Below are positions 37,122 through 45,872 of a stretch of 64,000 nt of DNA, piece after piece. The stretch covers positions 62,001 to 126,000 of the forward strand of contig DYNP01000002.1 in NCBI GenBank assembly GCA_020721005.1, written 5' to 3'. The stretch comes from Thiomargarita sp. (GTDB lineage: Bacteria > Pseudomonadota > Gammaproteobacteria > Beggiatoales > Beggiatoaceae). How positions within the stretch are numbered: position 1 is the stretch's first letter; each line of letters starts with the position of its first letter. The notes beneath the pieces were generated by a model. It searched no databases. It had not been told where the DNA came from and saw only the letters and a list, made by a program, of their open reading frames with translations. A program made the translations under genes and the position numbers.

Positions 37122-37546
37122 CTGAAGCAGTTATGAATGAAGCGCCCCTGCCCCTGTTGTCAACACAACCTACCTCCGTAGAAATAAGAAAGGAACGAAA
37201 GCAAAAGGCCGTGAATTTGGTCAATCTCTATGCCTTGGCATCGGTTGGAACCATCGTGGTGCCGGGACCTTTGGTAACTCAAGTTTTGATGAGTGGAGTG
37301 TTAGCCAAGTTATTAAGCGATCTCAGTGTGATTTACAAAGTTAAGCTAACTGACCATAAAATCAAGGTCTTAATAGCTGCTGTATTGGGAGGTGCTCATT
37401 CAACTTGGATCAGTTTTTATATTGCTCGATACATTGACTTTGTGCCCGGCATTAACATCGTGGCCAAGGGAGCTGTTTCAAGTGCTCTCATCTATTTCAT
37501 AGGTCAATTGTTTATTCACCACTTTGAATCTGGGGCTTGGCGGTAG
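37118..37546 (+). CDS. DUF697-like membrane protein
   Basis: A 142-residue protein with GGAGG about 10 nt before the ATG and a 4-bp overlap with the ligase gene. After a charged N-terminus (~1-40) there are about three hydrophobic stretches: LYALASVGTIVVPGPLVTQV, VLIAAVLGGAHSTWISFYIA and AVSSALIYFIGQLFI. The order P-PLVTQ...MSGVLAKLL...FVPG-IN matches DUF697 (PF05128), usually fused to GTPases or stand-alone. It has no GTPase part. A membrane tether for the cluster's enzymes is a guess. Confidence 0.72.
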   Translation: MTEAVMNEAPLPLLSTQPTSVEIRKERKQKAVNLVNLYALASVGTIVVPGPLVTQVLMSGVLAKLLSDLSVIYKVKLTDHKIKVLIAAVLGGAHSTWISFYIARYIDFVPGINIVAKGAVSSALIYFIGQLFIHHFESGAWR

Positions 37547-37643
37547 GCATTTGCGAATGGCCAGTTTCCAACATGGATAAAATAATGACTGGGCTATTTT
37601 ATCCAACAAATATAACTCTTTGTCAATTAGAGGTCACTTTCCA

Positions 37644-38090
37644 ATGAAATCTAAAATTCACCTTTTAGCGGCTTTCACAGCCATATTGACCATTGCCACC
37701 TTTTGGATCTCAACTGTGGTGGTTGAACTGGGAGGCGATCCCCAGGCCATTGCTTACGTAAAAAACTTGATTGTCATGCCAGGCCTATTCATTCTCGTTC
37801 CTGCCATTGCGATTACTGGTATGACCGGTTTTTTCTTGTCTCAGTCGAGAAGTGGGCGCTTGATAGACAGTAAGAAGAAAAGAATGCCTTTCATCGCAGC
37901 CAATGGTCTGCTCATACTTTTACCTTCTGCAATTATGCTCAATTTATGGGCTGCAGATGGCAATTTCACTACCCAGTTTTATATTGTACAGGGACTGGAA
38001 TTGGTTGCAGGACCGGTCAACTTGATTCTGATGGGACTGAGCGTGCGAGATGGGTTTAAAATGAAAGGACGCTTTAGAACCAAAAGTTAG
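37644..38090 (+). CDS. Small four-helix membrane protein, unknown function
   Basis: About 148 residues from the ATG at 37644, which follows AGAGG; a TTG eight codons upstream is less likely. Four hydrophobic segments are clear: IHLLAAFTAILTIATFWIST, MPGLFILVPAIAITGMTGFF, MPFIAANGLLILLPSAIM and YIVQGLELVAGPVNLILMG. Positive residues (SQSRSGRLIDSKKKR) sit between helices 2 and 3, suggesting a cytoplasmic loop. I do not recognise a family. Its position between DUF697 and ACP genes links it to the cluster. Confidence 0.7.
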   Translation: MKSKIHLLAAFTAILTIATFWISTVVVELGGDPQAIAYVKNLIVMPGLFILVPAIAITGMTGFFLSQSRSGRLIDSKKKRMPFIAANGLLILLPSAIMLNLWAADGNFTTQFYIVQGLELVAGPVNLILMGLSVRDGFKMKGRFRTKS

Positions 38091-38264
38091 ACAAAAAAAC
38101 TCCTCACTCAAAAATGGAGTAAAAAATTTCTTCACTGACTCGATTGGCTAGACTTTCAAAAAGTTGCCTGATCAGGGGACTGTGGTTTTCTCTTCCACGT
38201 TAGAAAGAGACTATCTTACTTATTGAGATCAAGACCAACAATTAGGGGACCAACAACAAAAGTT

Positions 38265-38495
38265 ATGATGACGGAACAATTTAAAACTGTTTTTAATATG
38301 TTGGAAATCGAACCCAACGAAATCACAAATGACATGACTCTTGAGGATGATATTGGCATGGATTCTCAGGAACTGGTTGAACTCCACTGTGCCATTGAAA
38401 AGGTCATGGGGATTAAACTGCCTGAACAGCTCATCAAGAAATCAATGACAGTAGAAGAGTTAATGAAGACCATTGATGAAGTTTGTAATAACTAA
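38265..38495 (+). CDS. Acyl carrier protein of the polyketide cluster
   Basis: A 76-residue protein. The frame extends to a TTG at 38223, but the acyl carrier fold begins at the double ATG (38265/38268). The phosphopantetheine site is S34 in GMDSQELVEL, where Q replaces the usual L after DS. The flanking LEDDIGMDS and IKLPEQ segments fit helix 2 and 3 of ACPs. It lies 190 bp upstream of KS-alpha. It should carry the growing chain, and possibly the starter loaded by the FAAL-like ligase. A phosphopantetheinyl transferase is not in the window. Confidence 0.88.
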   Translation: MMTEQFKTVFNMLEIEPNEITNDMTLEDDIGMDSQELVELHCAIEKVMGIKLPEQLIKKSMTVEELMKTIDEVCNN

Positions 38496-38684
38496 AGGAT
38501 AGAAGACTTACTCAGGAATGATGGCCCTTTATCAATCTCTCCTTCTTAACTTGAAGTGAGTAACAACCAAGAACACTGGCAAATTCCAATAGGGTTGCCA
38601 GTTTTGCACAAGTAGACATTTGGGACCTTATAGATCTCTAAGGGGGGTTCTGGTCCCAATTAAATTGTTCAGGAACTAAAAATA

Positions 38685-39971
38685 ATGCGTATGAATTCGA
38701 CTGAGAGGACCGTTGTTGTAACGGGCATGTCTACCATCAATCCTCTGGGGCAAGATCTTACAGAATTCTGGACCGCTTGTAAGAAAGGAACTTCCGGGGT
38801 GAAAAAAATCGAAGAGTTTTACATTCCAGATGAAATGAGTCAGATGGCAGGTATCGTTGAACATCTGGATCTCTCTTCCTTAAATTTATCCCCGGAACAA
38901 CTTGAGAATTACGATCGGAGCTTACTTTTTGCTCTCAAGTCCAGCCATGATGCCCTTCAACACTCTGATTTAAAATTAGATTCTCGTCTCAACTTGACCA
39001 ATAGCCGTTGGGGAGTATTTGTTGCCAACGCCATCTCCCAAATCTCTAACATGGAAAAAAGTTTCTGCCAACAATCAGCCAAGGGCATTTACCCTTTGGC
39101 GCCAATAAGAAAAAACAGTGGCCGTCGGCCCAACAGCTACTTTTTTAATACCACAAATGCGGAAATTGTCAATTACTTCAATTTAGGCTGCGAACAAGTC
39201 ACGGTGGTAACCGGATGCACCGGGGGACTGGATGCCATTGGCCATGCCCTGCAAGCCATTCGCAAAGGTAAAGTGGATATAGCCATCACTGGCTCAACTG
39301 AAGCCCCAATTACCCCCTTGGTCGTCGCTTCCTTTAGCAAGATTGGCGCAACTTCCACCCGCAACTATGATCCTGGTACGGCCAGTCGTCCTTTCGACGT
39401 CGATCGCGACGGCTTTGTGCTGGCTGAAGGTTGTGGCATTCTCATTCTGGAATCTTTGGAGCACGCTCAAAAACGAGGTGCTAAAATCTATGCCGTCATT
39501 TCTGGAATTGGCAGCGTCAACAACTGCTATCACATGACTGATATTCCAGAGCCAGGTGAATCCATTGCCAAAGCCAGTTTGGAAGCCATCAAAGACGCCA
39601 AGATTGAACCAGAGCAAATTGATTTTATCAATGCCCATGGCTCTTCCACTCCCCAAAATGATGTGGCAGAATCCAATGCCTTTCACCGCATGTTTGGTCC
39701 CAAAGCTCGCGACATTCCAGTGACTTCGATCAAATCTCAATTGGGACATACCCTGTCCTCAGCAACCAGCATTGAAGTCATCAGTGCCGTCTTATCTCTC
39801 AATGACAATATCATTCCCCCCACCATCAACCTCTGTTCCCAAGACAGTCGTTGTGAATTGGATGTGGTGGCCAATAAGGCACGCACCTCCCCAGTCAATT
39901 GTGTACTTAAAACCAGCAGTGGATTCTCCGGTATTCATTCCAGTCTAATCATTGAGAGATGGGTTGCTTAA
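38685..39971 (+). CDS. Ketosynthase alpha of a type II PKS
   Basis: A 428-residue beta-ketoacyl synthase with the full catalytic set: C178 in VVTGCTGGLDAIGHA, H318 in NAHGSSTPQND, K350 and H355 in SIKSQLGHTLSSA. The sequence round the cysteine, TGCT-GLDAIG, is that of actinomycete type II KS-alpha (TGCTSGLD) rather than FabF (TACATG). It would catalyse decarboxylative Claisen condensation with malonyl-ACP as a heterodimer with the product of the next gene. The reading frames of the two overlap slightly, the usual coupling of KS-alpha and CLF. The start (38685 or ATG at 38691) is open. Confidence 0.93.
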   Translation: MRMNSTERTVVVTGMSTINPLGQDLTEFWTACKKGTSGVKKIEEFYIPDEMSQMAGIVEHLDLSSLNLSPEQLENYDRSLLFALKSSHDALQHSDLKLDSRLNLTNSRWGVFVANAISQISNMEKSFCQQSAKGIYPLAPIRKNSGRRPNSYFFNTTNAEIVNYFNLGCEQVTVVTGCTGGLDAIGHALQAIRKGKVDIAITGSTEAPITPLVVASFSKIGATSTRNYDPGTASRPFDVDRDGFVLAEGCGILILESLEHAQKRGAKIYAVISGIGSVNNCYHMTDIPEPGESIAKASLEAIKDAKIEPEQIDFINAHGSSTPQNDVAESNAFHRMFGPKARDIPVTSIKSQLGHTLSSATSIEVISAVLSLNDNIIPPTINLCSQDSRCELDVVANKARTSPVNCVLKTSSGFSGIHSSLIIERWVA

Positions 39972-41161
39972 ACCAAATGAACAAAAATAAAAATTATACT
40001 ATAACAGGTTATGGAATTTGTGTGGCTAAGGGCGGCAACCGTGCCGATTTTTGGGAACTGTTGTGTCGGAATGAGACTGCTTTTTCAGATTACCACTTGT
40101 TTGGACCAGATCATCCTCCACAGACAGTTGCTAAGATCAACAATCAAGATATTCAACACGGTCTCACCAAACGACAACTCAAAAAATTGGACCGTTTTAC
40201 TATTTTGGGTATCGCTGCCACTCGCCAAGTCCTTCAAACTTCACAATTTCCTTTGGAGAATGAAGAGTTACGGTCCCAATGTGGAATTTTACTGGGGAAC
40301 AACACTGGTGGTTGGGGATTTGTAGAACCTCAGATGGCCCCGTTATACGCTTCAGGAATGGAAACTCTCAGTCCCTATGTTGCAACCGCTTGGTTTCCCA
40401 CTGCAGTGCAGGGAGAAGTTTCCATATTATTTGGGTTAGGGGGTCACAGTAAAACCTATTCCGCAGAAAACATCAGCGTGGGTTTTGCCTTTGAGCAAGC
40501 CTTAGAATTGTTACAAGAAGGGGTGTTAAGCAGTTGTTTAGTCGGCGGTTCAGAAGCGCCTATCACCCAACTGGTTTACAATGCCTGCATGTCCAGCGGC
40601 CTGCTCTCTGAAACGGGAAAATATGAACCCTACACTTCTCAAGCTCAAGGCAGTCTCTTAGGGGAAGGCGCTGCTCTATTCATGTTAGAATCCAAAGCGC
40701 AAGCCAAGCAACGTGGGGCAATAATTGGAGCAACAATTGAAGGCATTGGCAAGGGTGCCAATTTTGTAGAATCGATGCGCAACAGTTTGGCCCAAGCGCA
40801 AAAAGTGGCCAAGGACGTTGACTACATCATATTAAGTGCCAGGGGCACTATGCCAGAAGATCAAGAAGAATATGCAGCAATTGCCCAAGTGTTTGCCGAC
40901 CATCCTCAAATTCTCATGAGTGCCCCAAAAACCAAATATGGTAATTTGCTGGGCGCCAGCATGGCCATTGACACAGTAACTGCTTGTTTGGCCTTGGAAA
41001 AACAAATGGTCCCACCCACTTATGCTTCCAAATCAACAATTTTGCCTCCCCCGGTGGGCCAACACGTGGTGGACGTTCCCAAATCAGCACCCTTAAACAA
41101 CATCCTTATCAATGGACAAGATAACTATGGACAATGTTTAACGCTGTTGATTTCCAACTAA
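39959..41161 (+). CDS. Chain-length factor (KS-beta) of the type II PKS
   Basis: A 400-residue ketosynthase-fold protein whose catalytic residues are all replaced. By alignment to KS-alpha through SEAPIT, position C178 becomes N171 (SAENISVGFAFE). The NAHG histidine becomes R in LSARGTMPEDQE, and the GH histidine becomes N in KYGNLLGASMA. Conserved structural motifs (GGSEAPIT, LGEGAALFMLE) remain. This is the hallmark of a chain-length factor, which sets the number of condensations. Classic CLFs carry Q at the cysteine position, so N is unusual. A start at ATG 39977 would remove the 13-bp overlap with KS-alpha. Confidence 0.88.
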   Translation: MGCLNQMNKNKNYTITGYGICVAKGGNRADFWELLCRNETAFSDYHLFGPDHPPQTVAKINNQDIQHGLTKRQLKKLDRFTILGIAATRQVLQTSQFPLENEELRSQCGILLGNNTGGWGFVEPQMAPLYASGMETLSPYVATAWFPTAVQGEVSILFGLGGHSKTYSAENISVGFAFEQALELLQEGVLSSCLVGGSEAPITQLVYNACMSSGLLSETGKYEPYTSQAQGSLLGEGAALFMLESKAQAKQRGAIIGATIEGIGKGANFVESMRNSLAQAQKVAKDVDYIILSARGTMPEDQEEYAAIAQVFADHPQILMSAPKTKYGNLLGASMAIDTVTACLALEKQMVPPTYASKSTILPPPVGQHVVDVPKSAPLNNILINGQDNYGQCLTLLISN

Positions 41162-41173
41162 ATTGGGCTCACT

Positions 41174-43369
41174 ATGTTAGTCACTCTTCTTGTCATCAGT
41201 AAATTGACTGCCTATGGGGCAGCTTCCTATGCTGGGGTGAAATTGTATCAGCAGAAAAACAAGGTATTTGCATCTCAGACCCCAACTGCCCCACCGAATG
41301 TTGCAGAAGATCCTCAACCCTCCCAAATTAAGTTTCCTTTGGCTAATTTGACAATCGGTCCTGATTTGGCAAATAAAATCAAATCCATTATCAATTCCAA
41401 ACTTAAGCCTCCACCGGCTTCCAAACTTAAACCCTCACCAAGCTCCAAGGTATCCGTCCACAAACCCCAAACTCTTTCCAATCAAAGGACCGCCATGCCC
41501 GACCATGAACAATGGTCGGCCGTGCTTGACTTTCGAACCAATTTGGGACTGGTGGCTCTGGGCAGCTCAGTTTCCTCCATGGCTCTTTCCGCCCCCCTAT
41601 TGACCTATTACAGTGCGGGTCTGATGGTATGGGGAGGTGCTTTTTTTTGGAAATACATGTTCATCAAATTAAGAGAGGAACAAAAAGTCTCTTCCGAAAC
41701 TGTCATTGTCAGTTTGAGCATTATGTGCTTAGCTTCTGGACAGATTACGGCTTCCAGTTTGGCCCTGATTTTCGCCTCAATGGCTGACCGTTTACAACTG
41801 AAAACCGAAGATAACACCCGTAAAAAACTCTTACACTTGTTTGATCAACAATTGGGAACTGTTTGGGTAGTTAAAGAAGGCGTGGAATTGAAAACCCCTC
41901 TGGACCAACTGCAAGCTGAAGACATCATTGCCATTCATACCGGAGAAATGATCCCGGTGGATGCCATTATTACCGAAGGCTTTATCAGCGTCGATCAACA
42001 CGTTCTCACAGGGGAATCACAACCGGTAGACAAGGGCATTGGGGATGAAATTTTTGCCTCCACCTTGGCAATTACCGGGAAAGCTTATGCCAAAGTCATC
42101 AAAATGGGCAAGGACACTGTGATTGCTCAAGTGGCTGATATATTGGACAATACCTTACAATACACTCAGCAAAATATTCAAGCTCGATCTGCCCAATTTG
42201 CCGACAATCAAGCCGCCCCAGTTTTAGGGACCACAGCTGCCCTGCTCCTGTTGACCAATTTCTACACGGCCACCTCTTTCATCATTTCTTGGTCTCCTGG
42301 AAAAGTAAAAATTCTTTCCTCCATAGCCATGCTCAATCATCTGCGCCTTGCTTCAGAAGGAGGAATTTTGATCAAGGATGGTCGAGCTTTGGAACAATTT
42401 AAACATATTGACGTGGTTGTTTTTGACAAAACCGGCACTTTGACCAATAAACAACCTGAAGTTGGGAAAATTTTAGCCTGTTCAAATTTTAGCGAACTGG
42501 AAATTTTAACTTATACCGCTGCTGCAGAAGCCAATTTAACCCATCCCATTGCCAAAGCCATTCTACAAAAAGCCAAGGACAACCACATTGCTCTGCCAAC
42601 CCAGGAAGAAGTTTCTGAATACCAAATTGGCTATGGCATTCGCATGGGCATCAATGGCAAAATCATTCATGTTGGCAGTAAACGCTTCATGGAACAACAA
42701 AATATTCCAATTCCCCAACTCATTCAAGATGCCTATGAACGCTTTCATGAATCCGGTAATTCTGTAGTCTTTGCGGCCATGGACAACCAATTGATGGGAA
42801 TCATTGAACTTCGAACCACGGTGAGAAAGGAAGCGGTGGAGATTATCCGTTCATTACGGAAAAATGGCATCAGCCAAATTGCCATTGTTTCTGGAGACCA
42901 CGAAGAACCCACCCGCAATCTTGCTGAACAACTGGGGGCTGATGACTATGTGGCAGAAGCTTTACCTCAAGATAAAATAAACTATATCAAGAAGTTACAA
43001 GCAGAATCTAAAGTTGTCTGTTTCGTAGGTGATGGAGTCAATGATTCTCTGGCGCTTAAACAAGCTCAAGTCAGTATTTCCATGACGGGTGCTTCTAACA
43101 TTGCCACAGAAACTGCCCAGATCATTCTCATGAAAGGAGATTTGTCCAGCATGACCCATTTATCCTATCTGAGTAAGAGTTTAAATGAGAACATTAACCG
43201 CAATATGGTCATCGCCTCTTGGGTACCTGGAATTGTTGGCACCGGCGCAGCCTTACTCCTAAACGTAAATGCCTTACCGATTATCCTATTTGGGACCGTT
43301 TGTTTAGGGATAGGATTTGGCAATACAGCCCTACCTCTGTTAACTCACAGTTCGGAGAAGAAGAATTGA
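41174..43369 (+). CDS. P1B-like P-type ATPase lacking the CPC metal motif
   Basis: A 731-residue membrane ATPase. It has the actuator loop TGES (279-282), phosphorylation site D418 in FDKTGTLT, the THPIAKAI histidine-proline of P1B ATPases and GDGVNDSLAL, so the catalytic cycle looks intact. Instead of the membrane CPC/SPC metal site it has SWSPGKV (S374-P375-G376), with no cysteine. There is no N-terminal heavy-metal domain; a proline/lysine-rich segment (~35-110) stands in its place. It starts 12 bp after the chain-length factor, so it belongs to the polyketide transcript. The cargo could be a product, a lipid or a non-thiol metal ion. Confidence 0.87.
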   Translation: MLVTLLVISKLTAYGAASYAGVKLYQQKNKVFASQTPTAPPNVAEDPQPSQIKFPLANLTIGPDLANKIKSIINSKLKPPPASKLKPSPSSKVSVHKPQTLSNQRTAMPDHEQWSAVLDFRTNLGLVALGSSVSSMALSAPLLTYYSAGLMVWGGAFFWKYMFIKLREEQKVSSETVIVSLSIMCLASGQITASSLALIFASMADRLQLKTEDNTRKKLLHLFDQQLGTVWVVKEGVELKTPLDQLQAEDIIAIHTGEMIPVDAIITEGFISVDQHVLTGESQPVDKGIGDEIFASTLAITGKAYAKVIKMGKDTVIAQVADILDNTLQYTQQNIQARSAQFADNQAAPVLGTTAALLLLTNFYTATSFIISWSPGKVKILSSIAMLNHLRLASEGGILIKDGRALEQFKHIDVVVFDKTGTLTNKQPEVGKILACSNFSELEILTYTAAAEANLTHPIAKAILQKAKDNHIALPTQEEVSEYQIGYGIRMGINGKIIHVGSKRFMEQQNIPIPQLIQDAYERFHESGNSVVFAAMDNQLMGIIELRTTVRKEAVEIIRSLRKNGISQIAIVSGDHEEPTRNLAEQLGADDYVAEALPQDKINYIKKLQAESKVVCFVGDGVNDSLALKQAQVSISMTGASNIATETAQIILMKGDLSSMTHLSYLSKSLNENINRNMVIASWVPGIVGTGAALLLNVNALPIILFGTVCLGIGFGNTALPLLTHSSEKKN

Positions 43370-43654
43370 TTATTCCGCCATTCAAGAGATTGATTTTCCA
43401 AGTTTCTTGTACAGACATTCCCACGTGGTAGAATACGATAAATTACCACCACATTGCTTTCATTCTCAAACAACTTTGTAGCAGTAAGTGAGTTGGGACA
43501 AGCCTGTTTTGCGGCATGACCCGACCACAATTCTGCGCAATCGGACACTCATCCGATTATTTTGTAACCATCACAGCGGCTAGAAAAGTGCTGGGCTTTT
43601 CGTTGCATCCTACAAAGGGCTTTTGCAAGAGTTCTAGTGAGAACAATGAATCGG

Positions 43655-44626
43655 TTAATGGCGCGGCACCTCAACTTTACTCAAGATGCTTTTTAATACC
43701 CCATCTGACTCATAGCCCTCAATTTCTAACTCGGGAGACAAGGCGATGCGATGGCGCAAAGTGGGCAACGTGACTTCTTTCACATCGTCAGGAATAACAT
43801 ATTCTCGACCAGCCAATAGGGCCGCAGCCCGTGCAGATCGAATCAGGGCAATGCTGCCTCGTGGTCCTGCCCCCATGCTGACACCGGGCCAAGAGCGGGT
43901 GTTTTGCACAATATTCACTGCATACTCATAAACCCGTTGATCAACCAGCAATTTGGCAGTTGTTTTCTGCAATTCCACAATATGCTCTGGCTTCACCACC
44001 ACTTGCACTTTATCCACTTCCAAACGTTCCCCTATTTTCCCCGCTGTAACTTGTTTAACCAATTGAATTTCTTCTAAAAGGGAAGGATATTCTATTTTAA
44101 TCTTTAACAAAAATCGATCCAATTGCGCTTCCGGTAATGGATAGGTCCCTTCTTGCTCAATGGGATTTTGAGTGGCTAAAGTCATAAATGGGGGAGAAAC
44201 CTCAAAACTTCGTCCTTCAATGGTCACCTGTTGTTCCTGCATGACTTCCAATAAAGCCGCTTGACTTTTGGCCGGTGCCCGATTGATCTCATCAGCCAAC
44301 AATAAATGGGTAAACACGGGCCCTTTACGAATCCGAAATTCTTCCGTTCTCAAATCATAAATGGCATGGCCAGTTACATCGCTGGGCATTAAATCCGGGG
44401 TAAATTGTATGCGGTTGAAATGCCCATCAAAAGTCTTAGCCAATGCTTGGACCAATAAAGTTTTTCCCAATCCAGGCACTCCCTCAATTAAGACATGACC
44501 GGCAGCCAATAAGGCAATAATTACCTGATCAATAATCATTTGTTGTCCCACCACAGCATAACTCATTTGCCTGCGTATTTTTTCGGTCGTCTCAATTGCC
44601 CACCGAATGGATTCATTCTCCATCAT
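43655..44626 (-). CDS. MoxR-family AAA+ ATPase
   Basis: A 323-residue protein with Walker A GVPGLGKT (49-56), Walker B LLLADE (108-113), the MoxR signature NRAPAKSQAALLEVMQE, and sensor region ATQNPIEQEGTYPLPEAQLD. MoxR proteins act as chaperones for membrane or metal-enzyme complexes, usually with VWA proteins. Here it is the last gene of a three-gene operon after DUF4129 and DUF4350 proteins, starting 1 bp after the latter. A DUF58 protein usually present in such loci is not seen. Confidence 0.93.
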   Translation of the reverse strand: MMENESIRWAIETTEKIRRQMSYAVVGQQMIIDQVIIALLAAGHVLIEGVPGLGKTLLVQALAKTFDGHFNRIQFTPDLMPSDVTGHAIYDLRTEEFRIRKGPVFTHLLLADEINRAPAKSQAALLEVMQEQQVTIEGRSFEVSPPFMTLATQNPIEQEGTYPLPEAQLDRFLLKIKIEYPSLLEEIQLVKQVTAGKIGERLEVDKVQVVVKPEHIVELQKTTAKLLVDQRVYEYAVNIVQNTRSWPGVSMGAGPRGSIALIRSARAAALLAGREYVIPDDVKEVTLPTLRHRIALSPELEIEGYESDGVLKSILSKVEVPRH

Positions 44627-44627
44627 A

Positions 44628-45824
44628 TTATCTTTCCCAAATAGTCTTATTAATCTGACCCAACACTTGAATTCCCTTCACAAAACTGATCTCCCTCTCC
44701 AATCCCCTCTTTTTGGCAACCCCCTGACTTATTAGCACATTCCTCACTTCCTTGGCTGGTAAATGGTAACTTAAGATCAATTGTTCTGTCAACTCTGGGA
44801 GACTCAAATGAGACCATTCTGGATGTAATAGACGTACTCGTTTAAGTACGCTCTTCTTGACACTTTCTAATAATACCATTTCTTGTCCATTTCTCCACAG
44901 AAAATGACCACTGGCCTCAATATGTTCCAACAAACGTCGTCTTTCCAAGACTGGCATGGGCAATAATGGTCCAAAACGCCGGGTAATGGACCATAGACCC
45001 AAAATAATCAAAACTAGGATCGTGATCCACACTGTCCACAATCGTTCCCAGATTAAATTTAGGAATTGAGAAGCTGGAACAATTTCCCCATGTAAAAAAT
45101 AATTGGGATGAATTAACCAAACTCGATCTACAGTTTCCGAAAAATGTACCAATTGCCAAAGAAATTGGGCATGATCATATTGTCCAATATATTCATTTTC
45201 CATAAACTCCAAATCACTCAAAACAGTGACTATTCCCTTGCCAAAATAACTGGTCAACAAATGAGTCCCTAACTGACTTTTGATTTCTCGCACTGGATTT
45301 CCAACTTGCATCTCTAAACGGGAAAATGGTTTAAAAGCAATATTCAAGTCATAACCATCCCAATAAAAATCCGTAAGATCAAGTTCTTGGATCTCAAGGT
45401 CAGTAATGTCCTCATTTTGCAAATATTTAATTCCCAATCGTTTTAACAAATGTTCCCCATTAATCTCAATATCTTCCGAAAGTGGATCACCGGCTACGAT
45501 CAAATGACCTCCTTGATTCACCCAATTCAACAGGGATTTGGTTTGACTTTGATTTAAGGTTAATTCTCCAGTCAACAACAATACAACTGCATCCTCTGTA
45601 TGCAATGAGGGATAATAATTTTCAAATGGACCAGTTTTAAAAAACTTCATTCCCATCTCTTTTAATAAGTAACCGGCAGCCAACCAAGGATCTTGCAAGG
45701 CTGGTCCTTGAAATCCAGTTTCTACTCGCTTTATACGTATCTCAAAATGTTGGCTGATCCAATAGTGGCCAAGACCGATTAAGCTCAGTAAAAATCCCAA
45801 AATAACTTTATATTTTAAACGCAT
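44628..45824 (-). CDS. DUF4350 membrane protein
   Basis: A 398-residue protein with one N-terminal membrane anchor (VILGFLLSLIGLGHYWI) and a second helix near 270-290 (WITILVLIILGLWSI). Between them is a periplasmic GATase-like domain with SLLNWVNQGGHLIVAGDPLS and KGIVTVLSDLEFMEN, the usual DUF4350 pattern. The C-terminal ~110 residues are cytoplasmic (RRRLLEHIEASGHFLWRNGQ). It lies between a DUF4129 gene and moxR, the standard neighbourhood. The molecular role of the family is unknown. Confidence 0.82.
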   Translation of the reverse strand: MRLKYKVILGFLLSLIGLGHYWISQHFEIRIKRVETGFQGPALQDPWLAAGYLLKEMGMKFFKTGPFENYYPSLHTEDAVVLLLTGELTLNQSQTKSLLNWVNQGGHLIVAGDPLSEDIEINGEHLLKRLGIKYLQNEDITDLEIQELDLTDFYWDGYDLNIAFKPFSRLEMQVGNPVREIKSQLGTHLLTSYFGKGIVTVLSDLEFMENEYIGQYDHAQFLWQLVHFSETVDRVWLIHPNYFLHGEIVPASQFLNLIWERLWTVWITILVLIILGLWSITRRFGPLLPMPVLERRRLLEHIEASGHFLWRNGQEMVLLESVKKSVLKRVRLLHPEWSHLSLPELTEQLILSYHLPAKEVRNVLISQGVAKKRGLEREISFVKGIQVLGQINKTIWER

Positions 45825-45872
45825 ATATTAATCGTCCAAGCATAAACTGGGTTGAGGAAAATGAAGAATCTT

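Noticed and set aside
38223-38264. N-terminal extension of the acyl carrier protein from a TTG
   Set aside because: Acyl carrier proteins begin close to the TEQFKTVF helix; the extension is unlike the family.
38685-41161. Fatty-acid FabF pair or aryl-polyene ketosynthases
   Set aside because: The cysteine context is TGCT-GLD, the partner lacks all catalytic residues, and an ActIII-like ketoreductase and aromatase are present; aryl-polyene clusters have other marker genes.
43655-44626. NorQ/CbbQ partner of the VWA proteins
   Set aside because: It is a MoxR protein in an operon with DUF4350 and DUF4129 genes, far from both VWA genes.
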